From the NCBI GenBank assembly GCA_041391505.1, contig JAWKNW010000003.1, positions 248,001 to 312,000 on the forward strand: DNA of 64,000 bases. The letters are read 5' to 3'. Under the pieces are notes generated by a model, which was given only the letters and a program-made list of their open reading frames with translations, ran no database searches and had not been told where the DNA came from. Below, piece after piece: positions 41,327 through 50,631 of the stretch. Both the position numbers and the translations under genes were made by a program. Source of the stretch: Rhodothermales bacterium (GTDB lineage Bacteria > Bacteroidota > Rhodothermia > Rhodothermales > JAHQVL01). The number at the start of each line of letters is the position of its first letter. Position 1 is the first letter of the stretch.

Positions 41327-43627
41327 ATGAAGGGTTTCAAAAAACTCGCTCACGGCCTGCGACTTCCTCTCCGACGCCAGGCGTCCGACATGCCCGTTCC
41401 ACTCTTAGCCAAGGCGGTTGACAGTACACGCTGGTCGACGATGGATTCGCGGGCCGGCCGCACCGTACTCCTCGTGGTCGGCGCCGTGAGCGTCGTGTTC
41501 GGGTTCGTATACCACCTGCTGGCGATGCAGGCCGGCGCGCCGCCTTCCGTTTTTCTGCAGGTGCTCTACAACGTGCTCGTCATCGTCGGCTACGGGGCGA
41601 TCGGGTTGTTGTTGGCGATACGCTTCCAGCGCCGAAACGCCACGCCGGCGCGGGTATTCTGGACCATCCTTTTCTTCGGCCTGATTTTTATCGCGGTGTC
41701 CAGTTACGTGACCTCCATCGGCCGGGAGGTGGATGAGGAGCTGCTGGATCTTTACGAAGCGGAAGGGGAATTCGACTATTACACCGGGGTCCCGCGCGTC
41801 CTGCTGACGGTGATCAAGATCAATGTCCTGAGCCTGCTCGGGTCGGTGTTCGCCTTCTACGTGCTGCTGCGCATCGGCAGCCTGGTGCTGTTCAAGCGGA
41901 CGAAAGTCAGCCAGCGTAACTGGCAGCTGATGCTGACGCTCTTCCTGATCACGGCCGTGACGGCGTTCATGAAGTCGCCCCAGTCCGACCCCAGCATCTA
42001 CCAGCTGGTTGCGCTCGTGCCGGCCATCGGCTTCATGGTGGTCAACTCGTTCCGGGCATCCTGGATCGTGTACATGACCTTCCAGGAGAAGCTGATCAGC
42101 ATCGCCCTCTCGCTCGTGCTGCTCGTGCTGCTCTTCGTGGGCGTCGGCTTTACCAATTTCGACAACCCCCTGCCCTTCCTGGCCGACATGCGGGTGTACA
42201 TGTTGTATTACAACTATGTGCTCTACCTGTTTGTCATGCTCGTATTCGGCTTCGGGGTGATGTACTGCACGGCCTCGCTGCTCCTGCTGCTTTTCCATCT
42301 GCCGACGACGGGCGACTTCCAGCGGCGCACGCACGAGCGGGTGGTGATGCAGTCGCTCACGAACCTCGTCACGCAGGCGTTCGACCCCGAGAAGCTCTAT
42401 TCGAGCGTCGCCTCGTCGCCCGTCGAAGCCGGCACGGCCGACACCGGCTGGCTCGCCCTGGCCGACCCGAAGACCGGCTCGCTCCACCCCGAAATCGCGG
42501 CATCCTACAACATCACGCCGCAGCGGGTGACCCGGCTGATGGATGTGGATGCCCTGTACAGCGAGCTGAGCGCGACCCGGACCTCGCTCTACCTCGAACA
42601 GGCGTCGACCGACCACCGGCTGAATGTGCGCCCCGGAGACGGGTTCAGCAGCCTGCTCGCCGTGCCGCTGATGGCGCGCGAGGAGATGCTGGGCGCGCTG
42701 TTCGTGACGAAGGAGGTGGCCCACGGCTTCGAGAAGGACGACATCGAATCGATCCACATGTTTGCGGCGCAGGCCGCGCTGGCGCTCGACAACGCCCGCC
42801 TCTTCCGGGAGCAGGTCGAAAAGGAACGCCTCGCCCGCGAGCTGGACATCGCCCGCGAGGTGCAGCGCAAGCTCTTACCGCAACGCCTGCCGCTCTACCG
42901 CGGGCTGTCGCTCTGCGCGTCGAACGTGTCCGCCGAGCGCGTGGGCGGCGACTTTTACGACTTCTTCGAGCTCGACGAACACCGGCTCTGCGTCATCATC
43001 GGCGACGTGTCCGGCAAGGGGACGTCGGCGGCGTTTTTCATGGCGGTGATGCAGGGGATTTTCCAGTCGGTCAGCCGGCTCGCGCCCCGCCCGGTGGATT
43101 TCCTGCGGCACGCAAATGCGGCCCTGGGGCATACGCTGGACAAAAACGTCTTTATCTCGCTGATCTACGGCATTCTGGATACGCAGCGGGAAGAGTTCGT
43201 GATGGCGCGCGCCGGACACAACCCGATGGCCACCATCAACCTGCACGGCGACACCCGCCTCGTGCGTCCGGACGGCATCGGGCTCGGCCTGGATCGCAGC
43301 GGGGTCTTCGAAAAGTCGCTCGAAGAGATTACTATCCCTCTGAAACCGGGCGACGCGTTCGTATTGTACACCGACGGCGTCGTCGAGAGCCGGAACATGC
43401 AGGGCGACGAATACGGCTACGAACGCCTCCTCGAAGCGATGCGCCGGCATCGCGCCGAGGAGGCCGCCGGCATCCACGACGCCCTGTTGACCGATTTGCA
43501 AACCTTTATCGGGTCCAAAGCCTACGACGACGACATGACCCTCGTGGTCATGAAATGGCACGGGATCGATCTCCCAACGGCGGGCGATGCGGCCCAGTCG
43601 AGGCCGGCGTCGTTGAAGCCGGCGTGA
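41327..43627 (+). CDS. Membrane PP2C-type phosphatase (SpoIIE/RsbU family) with GAF domain
   Basis: A 766-residue regulator. Membrane helices fill about residues 40-335 (for example TVLLVVGAVSVVFGFVYHLL and ALSLVLLVLLFVGVGF). A GAF-like domain follows (about 340-495), a coiled linker REQVEKERLARELDIAREVQ, and the PP2C phosphatase with GGDFYDFF, GDVSGKGTSAAFF, MARAGHNPM, LYTDGVVES and YDDDMTLVVMKW as metal and catalytic motifs. It dephosphorylates an STAS antagonist in partner-switching; the antagonist and kinase genes lie next door. Starts at 41390 or 41441 are possible alternatives. The membrane part may sense an envelope signal. Confidence 0.88.
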   Translation: MKGFKKLAHGLRLPLRRQASDMPVPLLAKAVDSTRWSTMDSRAGRTVLLVVGAVSVVFGFVYHLLAMQAGAPPSVFLQVLYNVLVIVGYGAIGLLLAIRFQRRNATPARVFWTILFFGLIFIAVSSYVTSIGREVDEELLDLYEAEGEFDYYTGVPRVLLTVIKINVLSLLGSVFAFYVLLRIGSLVLFKRTKVSQRNWQLMLTLFLITAVTAFMKSPQSDPSIYQLVALVPAIGFMVVNSFRASWIVYMTFQEKLISIALSLVLLVLLFVGVGFTNFDNPLPFLADMRVYMLYYNYVLYLFVMLVFGFGVMYCTASLLLLLFHLPTTGDFQRRTHERVVMQSLTNLVTQAFDPEKLYSSVASSPVEAGTADTGWLALADPKTGSLHPEIAASYNITPQRVTRLMDVDALYSELSATRTSLYLEQASTDHRLNVRPGDGFSSLLAVPLMAREEMLGALFVTKEVAHGFEKDDIESIHMFAAQAALALDNARLFREQVEKERLARELDIAREVQRKLLPQRLPLYRGLSLCASNVSAERVGGDFYDFFELDEHRLCVIIGDVSGKGTSAAFFMAVMQGIFQSVSRLAPRPVDFLRHANAALGHTLDKNVFISLIYGILDTQREEFVMARAGHNPMATINLHGDTRLVRPDGIGLGLDRSGVFEKSLEEITIPLKPGDAFVLYTDGVVESRNMQGDEYGYERLLEAMRRHRAEEAAGIHDALLTDLQTFIGSKAYDDDMTLVVMKWHGIDLPTAGDAAQSRPASLKPA

Positions 43628-43688
43628 GATCCCGGGCCGCGACGGCGCGAGCCACCCTATTCGAAGCAACGAGAAGACACACAAAACA

Positions 43689-44039
43689 ATGAGTAATTTT
43701 TCTGTCGGCTTCCGCTCCAACACCTCGATTGAGGTCCTCGACCTCAATGGCGAGCTGGATGCCCACACGGCTTCCGAACTCGAAGCAGCCATCCAGAAAT
43801 GCAAAGACGAACAGGCGTATCGCATCGTGGTGAACGGCGCCAACCTGCAGTATATCTCGAGCGCAGGTCTCGGCGTCTTCATGGCGTACATCGAAGAGCT
43901 GCGCGCCAAGGGCGGCGACATCAAGATCGCCGCGCTCCAGCCCAAAGTGTATAACGTGTTCGACCTCCTCGGCTTTCCGATGCTGTTCGACATTGTGGAG
44001 ACCGAAGACGAAGCGATCGCAAAATTCAACCACTCCTGA
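43689..44039 (+). CDS. STAS anti-sigma factor antagonist (RsbV/SpoIIAA-like)
   Basis: A 116-residue single-domain STAS protein. The phosphorylation site is Ser57 or Ser58 in LQYISSAGLGVFMAYI, the hallmark of antagonists that are phosphorylated by an RsbW-type kinase and reactivated by a SpoIIE-type phosphatase, both encoded next to it. It is cytoplasmic and binds the kinase when unphosphorylated, releasing the kinase's target. It lies 61 bases after the phosphatase gene. Confidence 0.92.
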   Translation: MSNFSVGFRSNTSIEVLDLNGELDAHTASELEAAIQKCKDEQAYRIVVNGANLQYISSAGLGVFMAYIEELRAKGGDIKIAALQPKVYNVFDLLGFPMLFDIVETEDEAIAKFNHS

Positions 44040-44093
44040 CGCTCCAGACCACCATCTGCCCCATGCGACCGGCCAACCTATCCATGTAAATCC

Positions 44094-44540
44094 GTGGCTC
44101 GCTCAACCTACCATCTTTCCATTCCAAGCTCGACGCGCTATCTCGAGAAAGTGCGCCGGTTCGTGGAAACCCATACCATAGCGGCCGGCTTCTCGACGGA
44201 GTCCGTCGAGCAATTCAAGGTGGCGGTAGACGAAGCGTGCACCAACGTGATCAAACATGCCTACAGCGGCGACGAATCCCGCGTCCTCGACATCAGCGTG
44301 ATCCTCGACAGCGCCAAATGCACGATCCGCATCCGGGACGACGGCTACTCCTTCAAACCCTCTGAATACGTCGAGCCCAACATCTTCGAGCTGGCAAAAA
44401 AACGCCACGCCGGCGGCTTCGGCGTCCACATCATGCGCCGGCTGATGGACCGTGTGGAATACGACTACGATGGACGCATCAACGAAGTGAGGCTCATCAA
44501 ATACCTCAACAAGGACGCCGCGCAGAACGGGAAAAAATAA
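44094..44540 (+). CDS. Anti-sigma/serine kinase of the RsbW/HATPase type
   Basis: A 148-residue GHKL ATPase (HATPase_c_2). KVAVDEACTNVIKHAYSG is the N-box with the metal-binding Asn, IRIRDDGYSF the G1-like box, and KRHAGGFGVHIMRRLMD the G2 region. It starts with GTG at 44094; no upstream ATG gives a better start. It completes a phosphatase, antagonist and kinase set in gene order. The kinase's target is unknown: no sigma factor gene is in the window, so it may regulate a sigma factor elsewhere or a non-sigma partner. Confidence 0.87.
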   Translation: MARSTYHLSIPSSTRYLEKVRRFVETHTIAAGFSTESVEQFKVAVDEACTNVIKHAYSGDESRVLDISVILDSAKCTIRIRDDGYSFKPSEYVEPNIFELAKKRHAGGFGVHIMRRLMDRVEYDYDGRINEVRLIKYLNKDAAQNGKK

Positions 44541-44564
44541 GAGCGTCCCTCCCTGCCCCTCGCC

Positions 44565-45287
44565 TCAAACGATGCCCTTGTAGAGCGACACGATGCCCAG
44601 CGTGAGCGGGCGCGCGGCGACGGCGGTGAAGCCGGCTTCCCGCAATTCGGTCAGAAACGCTTCACCCGAGGGAAACGCCGCGATTGAATCCGGGAGGTAC
44701 TTGTAGGCGCCGCTGTCCTTGGAAATGGCGCCGCCGATGCGCGGCAGCAGGACGCGGGTATAGAACTGGTAGACCTGCTTCACGGGAAAAGCGGTCGGCT
44801 GACTGAATTCGAGCACGACCAGCGCCCCGCCCGGCTTCAGCACGCGCCGGATATCCTTCAGGCCGGCGCCCAGATCCTCGAAGTTGCGCACCCCGAAAGC
44901 GACGAGCGCGCCGTCGAACTGGTTGTCCGAGAACGGAAGCCGCTCGGCATCCCCGCGCTGGAGGGTAATCTGATCTTCGCAGCCGAGTTGCGCGATCTTC
45001 TGGCGACCGATATGGAGCATCTGCTCCGAAATATCCACCCCCACGATCTTTTCCGGCCCGATCGCGCGGGCTTCGATCGCGAGATCCGCGGTGCCGGTGG
45101 CGACGTCGAGGATGCGCCGCGGCTGGTGCTCCCCGAGCCAGGCGACCGCCTTCTTGCGCCACCGCTGATCGATGCCGGCGCTGAGTACCCGGTTCAAGAG
45201 GTCGTACCGGGGCGCGATGGCGTCGAACATCGCCTCGACATGCTGCTTCTTGCCTTCTACTTCTCCGACGGGCGGGTAATGCTTCAT
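44565..45287 (-). CDS. ubiE: Demethylmenaquinone methyltransferase (UbiE/MenG family)
   Basis: A 240-residue SAM methylase making the final ring methyl of menaquinone (or the C-methyl of ubiquinone). VEAMFDAIAPRYDLLNRVLS is the UbiE signature; the SAM loop is RILDVATGTADLAIEA; NFEDLGAGLKDIRRVLKPGG follows and DSGAYKYLPDSIAAFP is the late signature. In a Bacteroidota-type organism menaquinone is expected. It lies 16 bases after pfkA and closes the likely aat-DUF1460-pfkA-ubiE operon. Confidence 0.94.
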   Translation of the reverse strand: MKHYPPVGEVEGKKQHVEAMFDAIAPRYDLLNRVLSAGIDQRWRKKAVAWLGEHQPRRILDVATGTADLAIEARAIGPEKIVGVDISEQMLHIGRQKIAQLGCEDQITLQRGDAERLPFSDNQFDGALVAFGVRNFEDLGAGLKDIRRVLKPGGALVVLEFSQPTAFPVKQVYQFYTRVLLPRIGGAISKDSGAYKYLPDSIAAFPSGEAFLTELREAGFTAVAARPLTLGIVSLYKGIV

Positions 45288-45303
45288 GATCTACCGTTGG
45301 CGC

Positions 45304-46287
45304 TCAACTGATCAGCTGCGTGAGCTTGAGCAATTCGTAATCGATGTTCTTCTTGCGGCTCCAGACGTTCCGCATGGGGGTCAGCTTCACTTCGTTGTTG
45401 ACAATACCCACCATGACGTTGGAATGCCCTTCCAGGAGGGCTTCGACGGCGTGGGACCCCAGCAGGCTGGCCAGCACGCGGTCCCGCGCGTTGGGCGAAC
45501 CGCCGCGCTGGGTGTGCCCGAGGATGCATACCCGCAGATCGATCGCGTCGAAGGCCGGATCGGCCTTGAGCATCTCGGCGATGCGGGTGGCTCCGCCAAA
45601 CTCCTCGCCTTCGGCCACGATGACGATGGAGGATCGCATCTGGGCGGACATGAGCGAGAAGATCCGGTCCTTGACCGAGTCCATGTCGGTCAGCGTCTCC
45701 GGGATCAGCACCAGCTCGGCCCCTCCTCCGATCGCGCAGTTGAGGGCGATGAAGCCGGCATCCCGCCCCATCACTTCGACGATAAAGAGCCGGTCGTGTG
45801 CGTCCGCCGTGTCGCGGATGCGGTCGATGTTCTCGATCGCCGTGTTCAGGGCGGTATCGTACCCGATCGTCTCGTCGGTGCCAAAGAGGTCGTTATCGAT
45901 CGTCCCGGGGCATCCCACCGTCGGAACGCCGTGCTCCTCGAAGAACAGCGCGGCGCCGCGGAGGGTGCCGTCGCCGCCGATCCCGACCATGCCGTCGATG
46001 CCGGCCTCGCGCAGCTTCTGGGCCGCGATCTGCCGCCCCTCCTTGGTCCGGAAGGCCTCCGAGCGCGCGCTTTTGAGGATCGTGCCGCCCATCTGGAGGA
46101 TGTGCGATACGGAGCGGCCGTCCATTTCGACGAAGTCGCCATCGATCATGCCGGCATAGCCGCGCCGGATGCCGATGACCTCGAGGTCGTGAGCGAGGGC
46201 CGTGCGGACGACCGCGCGCAGGCACGCGTTCATCCCCGGCGCATCGCCACCGCTCGTGTACACGCCGATCCGTTTGATATCTTCCAT
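45304..46287 (-). CDS. pfkA: ATP-dependent 6-phosphofructokinase
   Basis: A 327-residue glycolytic enzyme making fructose 1,6-bisphosphate. The start at 46287 gives MEDIKRIGVYTSGGDAPGMN, the normal N-terminus. GGDGT (104-108) and PGTIDND (127-133) with catalytic Asp131 mark the ATP-using type, since pyrophosphate enzymes have GGDD and KTIDND. GRDAGFIAL and LGHTQRGGSP complete the substrate site. It sits upstream of ubiE and downstream of the DUF1460 gene. Confidence 0.95.
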   Translation of the reverse strand: MEDIKRIGVYTSGGDAPGMNACLRAVVRTALAHDLEVIGIRRGYAGMIDGDFVEMDGRSVSHILQMGGTILKSARSEAFRTKEGRQIAAQKLREAGIDGMVGIGGDGTLRGAALFFEEHGVPTVGCPGTIDNDLFGTDETIGYDTALNTAIENIDRIRDTADAHDRLFIVEVMGRDAGFIALNCAIGGGAELVLIPETLTDMDSVKDRIFSLMSAQMRSSIVIVAEGEEFGGATRIAEMLKADPAFDAIDLRVCILGHTQRGGSPNARDRVLASLLGSHAVEALLEGHSNVMVGIVNNEVKLTPMRNVWSRKKNIDYELLKLTQLIS

Positions 46288-46330
46288 CGGTTTCCCGGAA
46301 CGTGGGAGTGGGTAGGTTCGCAGGACAGGT

Positions 46331-47245
46331 TTACCTGGGCCTGGCAACCACTATTCCGATCTGCCGCTTATTGTTCTCCACATACGATTGAAGATCCGGC
46401 GAAACCGTCACGCCGGCGGAGGTCGACGCATGCAGCAATCCGATGCGCCCGTCGCCGAACGCGTACACCAGGCCGGTATGCGACACATCCAGCCCCTCGA
46501 TGTCGGTCGCGAGCGCGAGGATGTCGCCGGCCTGCAGCCGGCCGTACACGGTGCGGATGCGATCCTGCGGGATGTAGAACAGGCGCAGTCCCTCCAGATC
46601 CCGCTCGATCGTTTGCAGCTCGCCGAACAGGCTGTCGTTTTTTGCCAGCAGCGGGTAGCTCTGGCGGTGCTGGCTCATGAAGTTCAGCGTTTTTTCGAGC
46701 GGCACGCCCCCGAGCTGCTCGGTCATCGGCTGGACGATGCCGCGCTCGGCATTGTCCGCGATCCACTCGGAAAAATAATGGAGCCGGCTGCAGTACCCGT
46801 TCAAGCGGCCGTCACGGTACCGCTGCTCGGTCAGGTGGCGGGCGAACGTGGGATAGTCGTACGCGCCCTCGCGGACGCCCCGCGCCATAGCGAGCATCGA
46901 CTCGACGAAGGTCACGCAATCAAATCCCATAAACCCCACGACGAGCGTTTCCTCTTCGTTGCGGTCCAGCGTACCGGCCTCGTACGGCGTCTCCTTCAGC
47001 GATTCGCCCAGCGCCTGCATGATCTCCCCGATCGGACGGCCAGACAGGTCGTTCGTTCGGGCGAAAGCCATGGTCTCCGCGAACCGTCGCGCGGTGGCGC
47101 TGTCGGGCGGCGCCGGCGCGGCCACGACGGCGTTCACCGGTTCCATGGGGGGAGCGGCCTCGGGTTCGGGCCGGCAGCCTGCCGCGACCAGGGCGAGTGC
47201 GCCGGCGGCGGCGAACATCGCGTTACGAATACGTGCCGTTCGCAT
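46331..47245 (-). CDS. DUF1460 lipoprotein, probable N-acetylmuramoyl-L-alanine amidase-like
   Basis: A 304-residue exported lipoprotein; the signal ends ALVAAGC (Cys about residue 22). GFMGFDCVTFVESMLAMARG holds the catalytic Cys of the DUF1460/NlpC-P60-like fold and GLDVSHTGLVYAF the likely His. Members of this family cut peptidoglycan peptides or N-acetylmuramoyl amide bonds in the periplasm. Its start lies 23 bases inside the end of aat. It is linked in order to aat, pfkA and ubiE. Confidence 0.85.
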   Translation of the reverse strand: MRTARIRNAMFAAAGALALVAAGCRPEPEAAPPMEPVNAVVAAPAPPDSATARRFAETMAFARTNDLSGRPIGEIMQALGESLKETPYEAGTLDRNEEETLVVGFMGFDCVTFVESMLAMARGVREGAYDYPTFARHLTEQRYRDGRLNGYCSRLHYFSEWIADNAERGIVQPMTEQLGGVPLEKTLNFMSQHRQSYPLLAKNDSLFGELQTIERDLEGLRLFYIPQDRIRTVYGRLQAGDILALATDIEGLDVSHTGLVYAFGDGRIGLLHASTSAGVTVSPDLQSYVENNKRQIGIVVARPR

Positions 47246-47840
47246 AAATTTGGGTGGTCCAGGGTTTGGGACGGATGCGCAGCGCCTGCTTGAGGCGCTC
47301 CTCATACGCATCACGCGGGATTTCGATCACGCCGAATTGCGCCAGATGCGACGTCGTGAACTGGGTGTCCAGCAGGGTGTACCCGAGCCGCCGGAGGGCC
47401 TCGACCAGATGCACGAGCGCGACCTTCGAGGCGTCGCGCACGCGGTGAAACATCGATTCGCCAAAAAACGCCCCGCCGAGCGCCACGCCATACAGCCCGC
47501 CGGCCAGCTCGCCATCCAGCCAGCACTCGACGCTGTGCGCGAACCCGAAACGGTGCAGCGCCGTGTAGGCCTCCACGATCTCGTCCGAAATCCACGTGGC
47601 CGGCCGATCGGAGCAGGCCCGCATCACCCCCTCGAAGTCGCGATCGGTCACCACCTCGAAACGCTGCCGGCGGACGACCTTCATGAGGTTTTTCGACGCG
47701 CGAAACCCGTCCAGCGGGAGGATGGCGCGCGGATCGGGCGCATACCAGTAGATGGCGCCGCCCTCCCGGTCGTCCGCCATCGGGAAGACGCCCATCGCAT
47801 AAGCGCGAAGCAACAATTCCGGCGTCAGTTCGGTATCCAT
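47223..47840 (-). CDS. aat: Leucyl/phenylalanyl-tRNA--protein transferase
   Basis: A 205-residue enzyme that adds Leu or Phe to N-terminal Arg or Lys of proteins, marking them for the N-degron pathway. LLLRAYAMGVFPMADD, IYWYAPDPRAILPLDGF, WISDEIVEAYTALHRFGFAHSVECW and LYGVALGGAFFGESMFHR are all family blocks in order, as is LLDTQFTTSHLAQFG. It diverges from the BCCP-like gene with about 90 bases between. It is first in the operon that includes DUF1460. Confidence 0.95.
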   Translation of the reverse strand: MDTELTPELLLRAYAMGVFPMADDREGGAIYWYAPDPRAILPLDGFRASKNLMKVVRRQRFEVVTDRDFEGVMRACSDRPATWISDEIVEAYTALHRFGFAHSVECWLDGELAGGLYGVALGGAFFGESMFHRVRDASKVALVHLVEALRRLGYTLLDTQFTTSHLAQFGVIEIPRDAYEERLKQALRIRPKPWTTQIYANGTYS

Positions 47841-47928
47841 GGCCCGGCGCGATCAGGTCGACTGCGTAACGCTCAAACCTACGTCCCGGGCCGTGCAAAG
47901 TTCATCCGTCAGACCTCGGGAAACGCCC

Positions 47929-48429
47929 ATGCAGGGAGTTCGATACCACGTCCAGTTGGGCGAATCCACCTACGAGATCGTGCTCGGCGAGGGCGCGGCC
48001 ACGATCGATGGCCGGCCGGTCGACCTGTCCATCGAGGTGACACCCGGCGGCTACTCGCTGATCGTGGACGGGCAGAGTTACCGCATCCAGGGCGAGGCCG
48101 ACGAACACGGGGGAGTGCGGTTCATGGCGAACGGCGTCGCGTTCTCGGCGACGGCGCGGGACGACCGCGCGATGCTCCTCGACCAGTACGGCGCCGGCGA
48201 CGGCGCGCGCCACGAGGAAACGGAGGTACGCGCCCCGATGCCCGGTCTCGTGGTCAAGATCCTGGTGGAGACCGGCGTGGCCGTGCGCAAGGGCGACGGA
48301 CTCGTCATCCTCGAGGCGATGAAGATGGAAAACGAACTCCGCGCGCCGCAGGACGGGACGATACACCGGATCCATGTGGCCGGCGGCGAGGCCGTCCAGA
48401 AAAGCCAGATCCTGATCGAACTCGGGTGA
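47929..48429 (+). CDS. Biotin carboxyl carrier (BCCP-like) protein
   Basis: A 166-residue biotin-attachment protein. The C-terminal biotinyl domain (about 95-166) has VRAPMPGLVVKILVETG and the biotinylated Lys132 in LEAMKMENELRAP. The N-terminal part (about 1-85) is beta-rich with no known motif, typical of the small biotin carriers of acyl-CoA or pyruvate carboxylases. The start at 47929 is preferred because the upstream frame is Arg/Ser-rich. No carboxylase subunits are near, so the partner enzyme is elsewhere. Oxaloacetate decarboxylase gamma-type carriers are an alternative. Confidence 0.86.
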   Translation: MQGVRYHVQLGESTYEIVLGEGAATIDGRPVDLSIEVTPGGYSLIVDGQSYRIQGEADEHGGVRFMANGVAFSATARDDRAMLLDQYGAGDGARHEETEVRAPMPGLVVKILVETGVAVRKGDGLVILEAMKMENELRAPQDGTIHRIHVAGGEAVQKSQILIELG

Positions 48430-48438
48430 ACGCGGCGG

Positions 48439-49500
48439 TCAGTTGACGCGCTTCGCCGTATACGTGCCGCCGCCCATGTGGAACGTGACCCCGGTCGGGC
48501 GCCCCTCCGCATCCAGGTCGAATACGAACTCACCGCCGGTCTTGTCGAGCGCAAACGTGGTGAGCGAGTGGGGCGTCAGATTGAGCTTGCGGCCGTTGAC
48601 GGCGCCGTAAAGGTGGTCCCCTTCCTTGCCGATCTCGTAGCTGTTGCCGGTGCCCTGGTAGGTGCCCAGGTAGCGCGCGATCACCGCATCCGGAAACGCG
48701 ACGGCGCGGCCCTGGAAGGGCTGGTCGATCTTGACGGCGGACTCATCCAGCTCGCGCAGCCAGATATTCCGGTAGAGCACCGGGTTGCCGTGGTCCTGGA
48801 ATGCCAGCGGCAGCCGGTCCGGCCCGGCCGTGTAGAGCTTGTTTTCGAGCCACTCCGTCGGGCCCCAGACCTCCACATTGTCCTGGATGAGCACGTTGTT
48901 GTGCATGACGGTGATCCGCGCCGGCGCCATCAGTTCGCCCTTGCTGTTGAAGCGCGGCCGGCGAAACACGATGTCGTAGCTCTGCCATTCGCCCGGAGGC
49001 CGCGTCACGTTGGCGAGCGGCGGATACTGGCCGTAGATCGCGCCGGCCTGCCCGTCGGGGTAGGTATCGTTCTGGTAGGAATCGAGCACCTGGACCTCAT
49101 AGAGCCCCATCAGGAAGACGCCGCTGTTGCCGCGGCCCTGGCTCGTCCCCCGCGCCGGCACCGGCGCCGCCCACTCGACGTGGAGCTGGATGTCGCCAAA
49201 TCCCTGTTTGGTGCGGATGTAGCCGGCGCCCGGGACGGCTTCCATGTTGCCGTTCTTGATGATCCACTTCGTCGGGGTGCCGTCCATCGCCTGCCAGTTG
49301 TCCATCGACGTGCCATCGAAGAGGACGACGGCGTCGGAGGGCGGCGCGACGGGCAGATTCTGCACCGGCGGCGTCACGACCGGTGGGCGCGGCCGGCTGA
49401 AGTCGTGGGCGCGCCAGCGAGGCTGGGCGAGGAGGGTAGCCGGCGCGAACAGCGCGCACAGAAAAAAGGCGAATGCGAACGAAGAACGGATGCGAAGCAT
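48439..49500 (-). CDS. Exported DUF1080 (3-keto-disaccharide hydrolase-like) protein
   Basis: A 353-residue protein with a signal peptide (MLRIRSSFAFAFFLCALFAPATLLA). The DUF1080 domain (about 55-260) has AVVLFDGTSMDNWQAMDG, GNSGVFLMGLYEVQVLDSY and GEWQSYDIVFRRPRF, a laminin-G/concanavalin-like sandwich that in characterised members hydrolyses 3-keto-glycosides. A second, smaller beta domain follows (about 265-353, ending FHMGGGTYTAKRV). No oxidoreductase for making keto-sugars is adjacent. The convergent BCCP gene ends 9 bases away. Confidence 0.88.
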   Translation of the reverse strand: MLRIRSSFAFAFFLCALFAPATLLAQPRWRAHDFSRPRPPVVTPPVQNLPVAPPSDAVVLFDGTSMDNWQAMDGTPTKWIIKNGNMEAVPGAGYIRTKQGFGDIQLHVEWAAPVPARGTSQGRGNSGVFLMGLYEVQVLDSYQNDTYPDGQAGAIYGQYPPLANVTRPPGEWQSYDIVFRRPRFNSKGELMAPARITVMHNNVLIQDNVEVWGPTEWLENKLYTAGPDRLPLAFQDHGNPVLYRNIWLRELDESAVKIDQPFQGRAVAFPDAVIARYLGTYQGTGNSYEIGKEGDHLYGAVNGRKLNLTPHSLTTFALDKTGGEFVFDLDAEGRPTGVTFHMGGGTYTAKRVN

Positions 49501-49839
49501 GGCGGGTGACCGGATTCCAGAAACAAAAAGCCGGGGCGTTAACCGCCGGCCGCGCTAAAATCCGTAAAAAAGACGTGAGATAAAAGAGTCCTCGCGGATC
49601 GCCCAGCGCAATCGCATGCTCTTCAAACGTGAGCGTCTCCCGGTCTGAGAGTATGGGAGTCTGGGGGGATGGGAGGTTTTGCGGTAAAAAATGCCCCCAT
49701 GCACCCAAACGCCTATGCGCTTCTCACTGCCACGGCGAGGATGCGATTGCCCGGCCGGATCGCCACGAATCAGGCTCTTGCTGAAAATTTTTAGACAGAG
49801 CCTATCCTGCACGCGATATAGGCTACGACGCTACGGGAT
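49501..49839. other. Gene-free stretch with a hairpin near the def end
   Basis: No protein-like frame. AGGCTCT at 49772-49778 pairs with AGAGCCT at 49797-49803, with AAAATTTTT at the centre, so the region can fold into a long imperfect stem; it lies 37 bases downstream of the def stop on the minus strand and may end that transcript. The rest holds upstream DNA of the DUF1080 gene. Confidence 0.45.
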
Positions 49840-50414
49840 CTAGACCGCCATTTTGAGCGGGTAGTCGGCCTCGACGACGCCGTTCGCCATGTCCTTCAGC
49901 CGGCGCTTGAGCAGCCGGCGACGAAGCTACTGATGAGATCGACGAAGAGCACGCCGTCCAGGTGGTCGTACTCGTGCTGCACCACCCGCGCGAGCAGGCC
50001 ATCGGCCTCGATCTCGCGATCCACGAAGTCGCGGTCCTTGGCACCGGATGCGCACCCATTCCGGGCGCGCGCCACATATTCGCGGAGGTCGGGGATCGAC
50101 GGGCGGCCTTCCTCGAACTCGACTTCCTCCTCGCTTTCCTCCACGATCTCGGGTTGATAAACACAGGGGGCCGCGCGGCTGGTCGGCATCTTCTTCATCG
50201 TCGTCATCCAGCATGGGCGTCAGGTCGACCACAAACAGCCGGAATTCCAGCACGCCGGCCTACCTGAGGCGGCCAGGCCGATTCCCGAGGCGCCACGCAT
50301 CGTCTCGACCATGTCGTCGATCAGTTTGCTGCAACGCATCCGAATTTTCAGCGACAGGGCTCGGTAGAAATTCCGGAGTTCCTCCGATCCGTAGACGTAA
50401 ATCGGCAAAATCAT
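49840..50414 (-). pseudogene. def: Peptide deformylase with many frameshifts
   Basis: Recognisable as a peptide deformylase, which removes formyl from nascent Met. The pieces MILPIYVYGSEELR, SDALQQ, DDMVETMRGASGIGLAA, FRLFVVDLTPML, INPE-like, PSIPDLREYVAR, REIEADGLLARVVQHEYDHLDGVLFVDLIS and a final RRLKDMANGVVEADYPLKMAV are spread over all three minus frames. At least six shifts are needed to join them. The motif EGCLS reads EGRPS, so the metal-binding Cys is changed to Arg, while HEYDHLDG is intact. Since ruvX next door is damaged in the same way, poor sequence is as likely as true decay. It follows ruvX by 217 bases. Confidence 0.8.
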
Positions 50415-50631
50415 AAGGCGGGCATGGGAGTACGTTCCTGGAGAGGTCCGGCAGGATTCCTGAACGGTTCAACGATCAACAGGCAGGGTTCGGGGGCCGA
50501 GGGCTCGAACCGTGGGCATGCACCCTGGGGCGGCAATCCGGCTCGTCTCGCCTCGCGGCGTTCGCGCTTCCGGGCTACGCCCGCCCCATGACCGCGTCCT
50601 CCGCGGGTCGGGTTCGCGGTCTTCGCCCTTA

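Noticed and set aside
49772..49803. Possible IS terminal inverted repeat (AGGCTCT...AGAGCCT)
   Set aside because: Both arms are within 32 bases and no transposase is near; a terminator-like hairpin is simpler.
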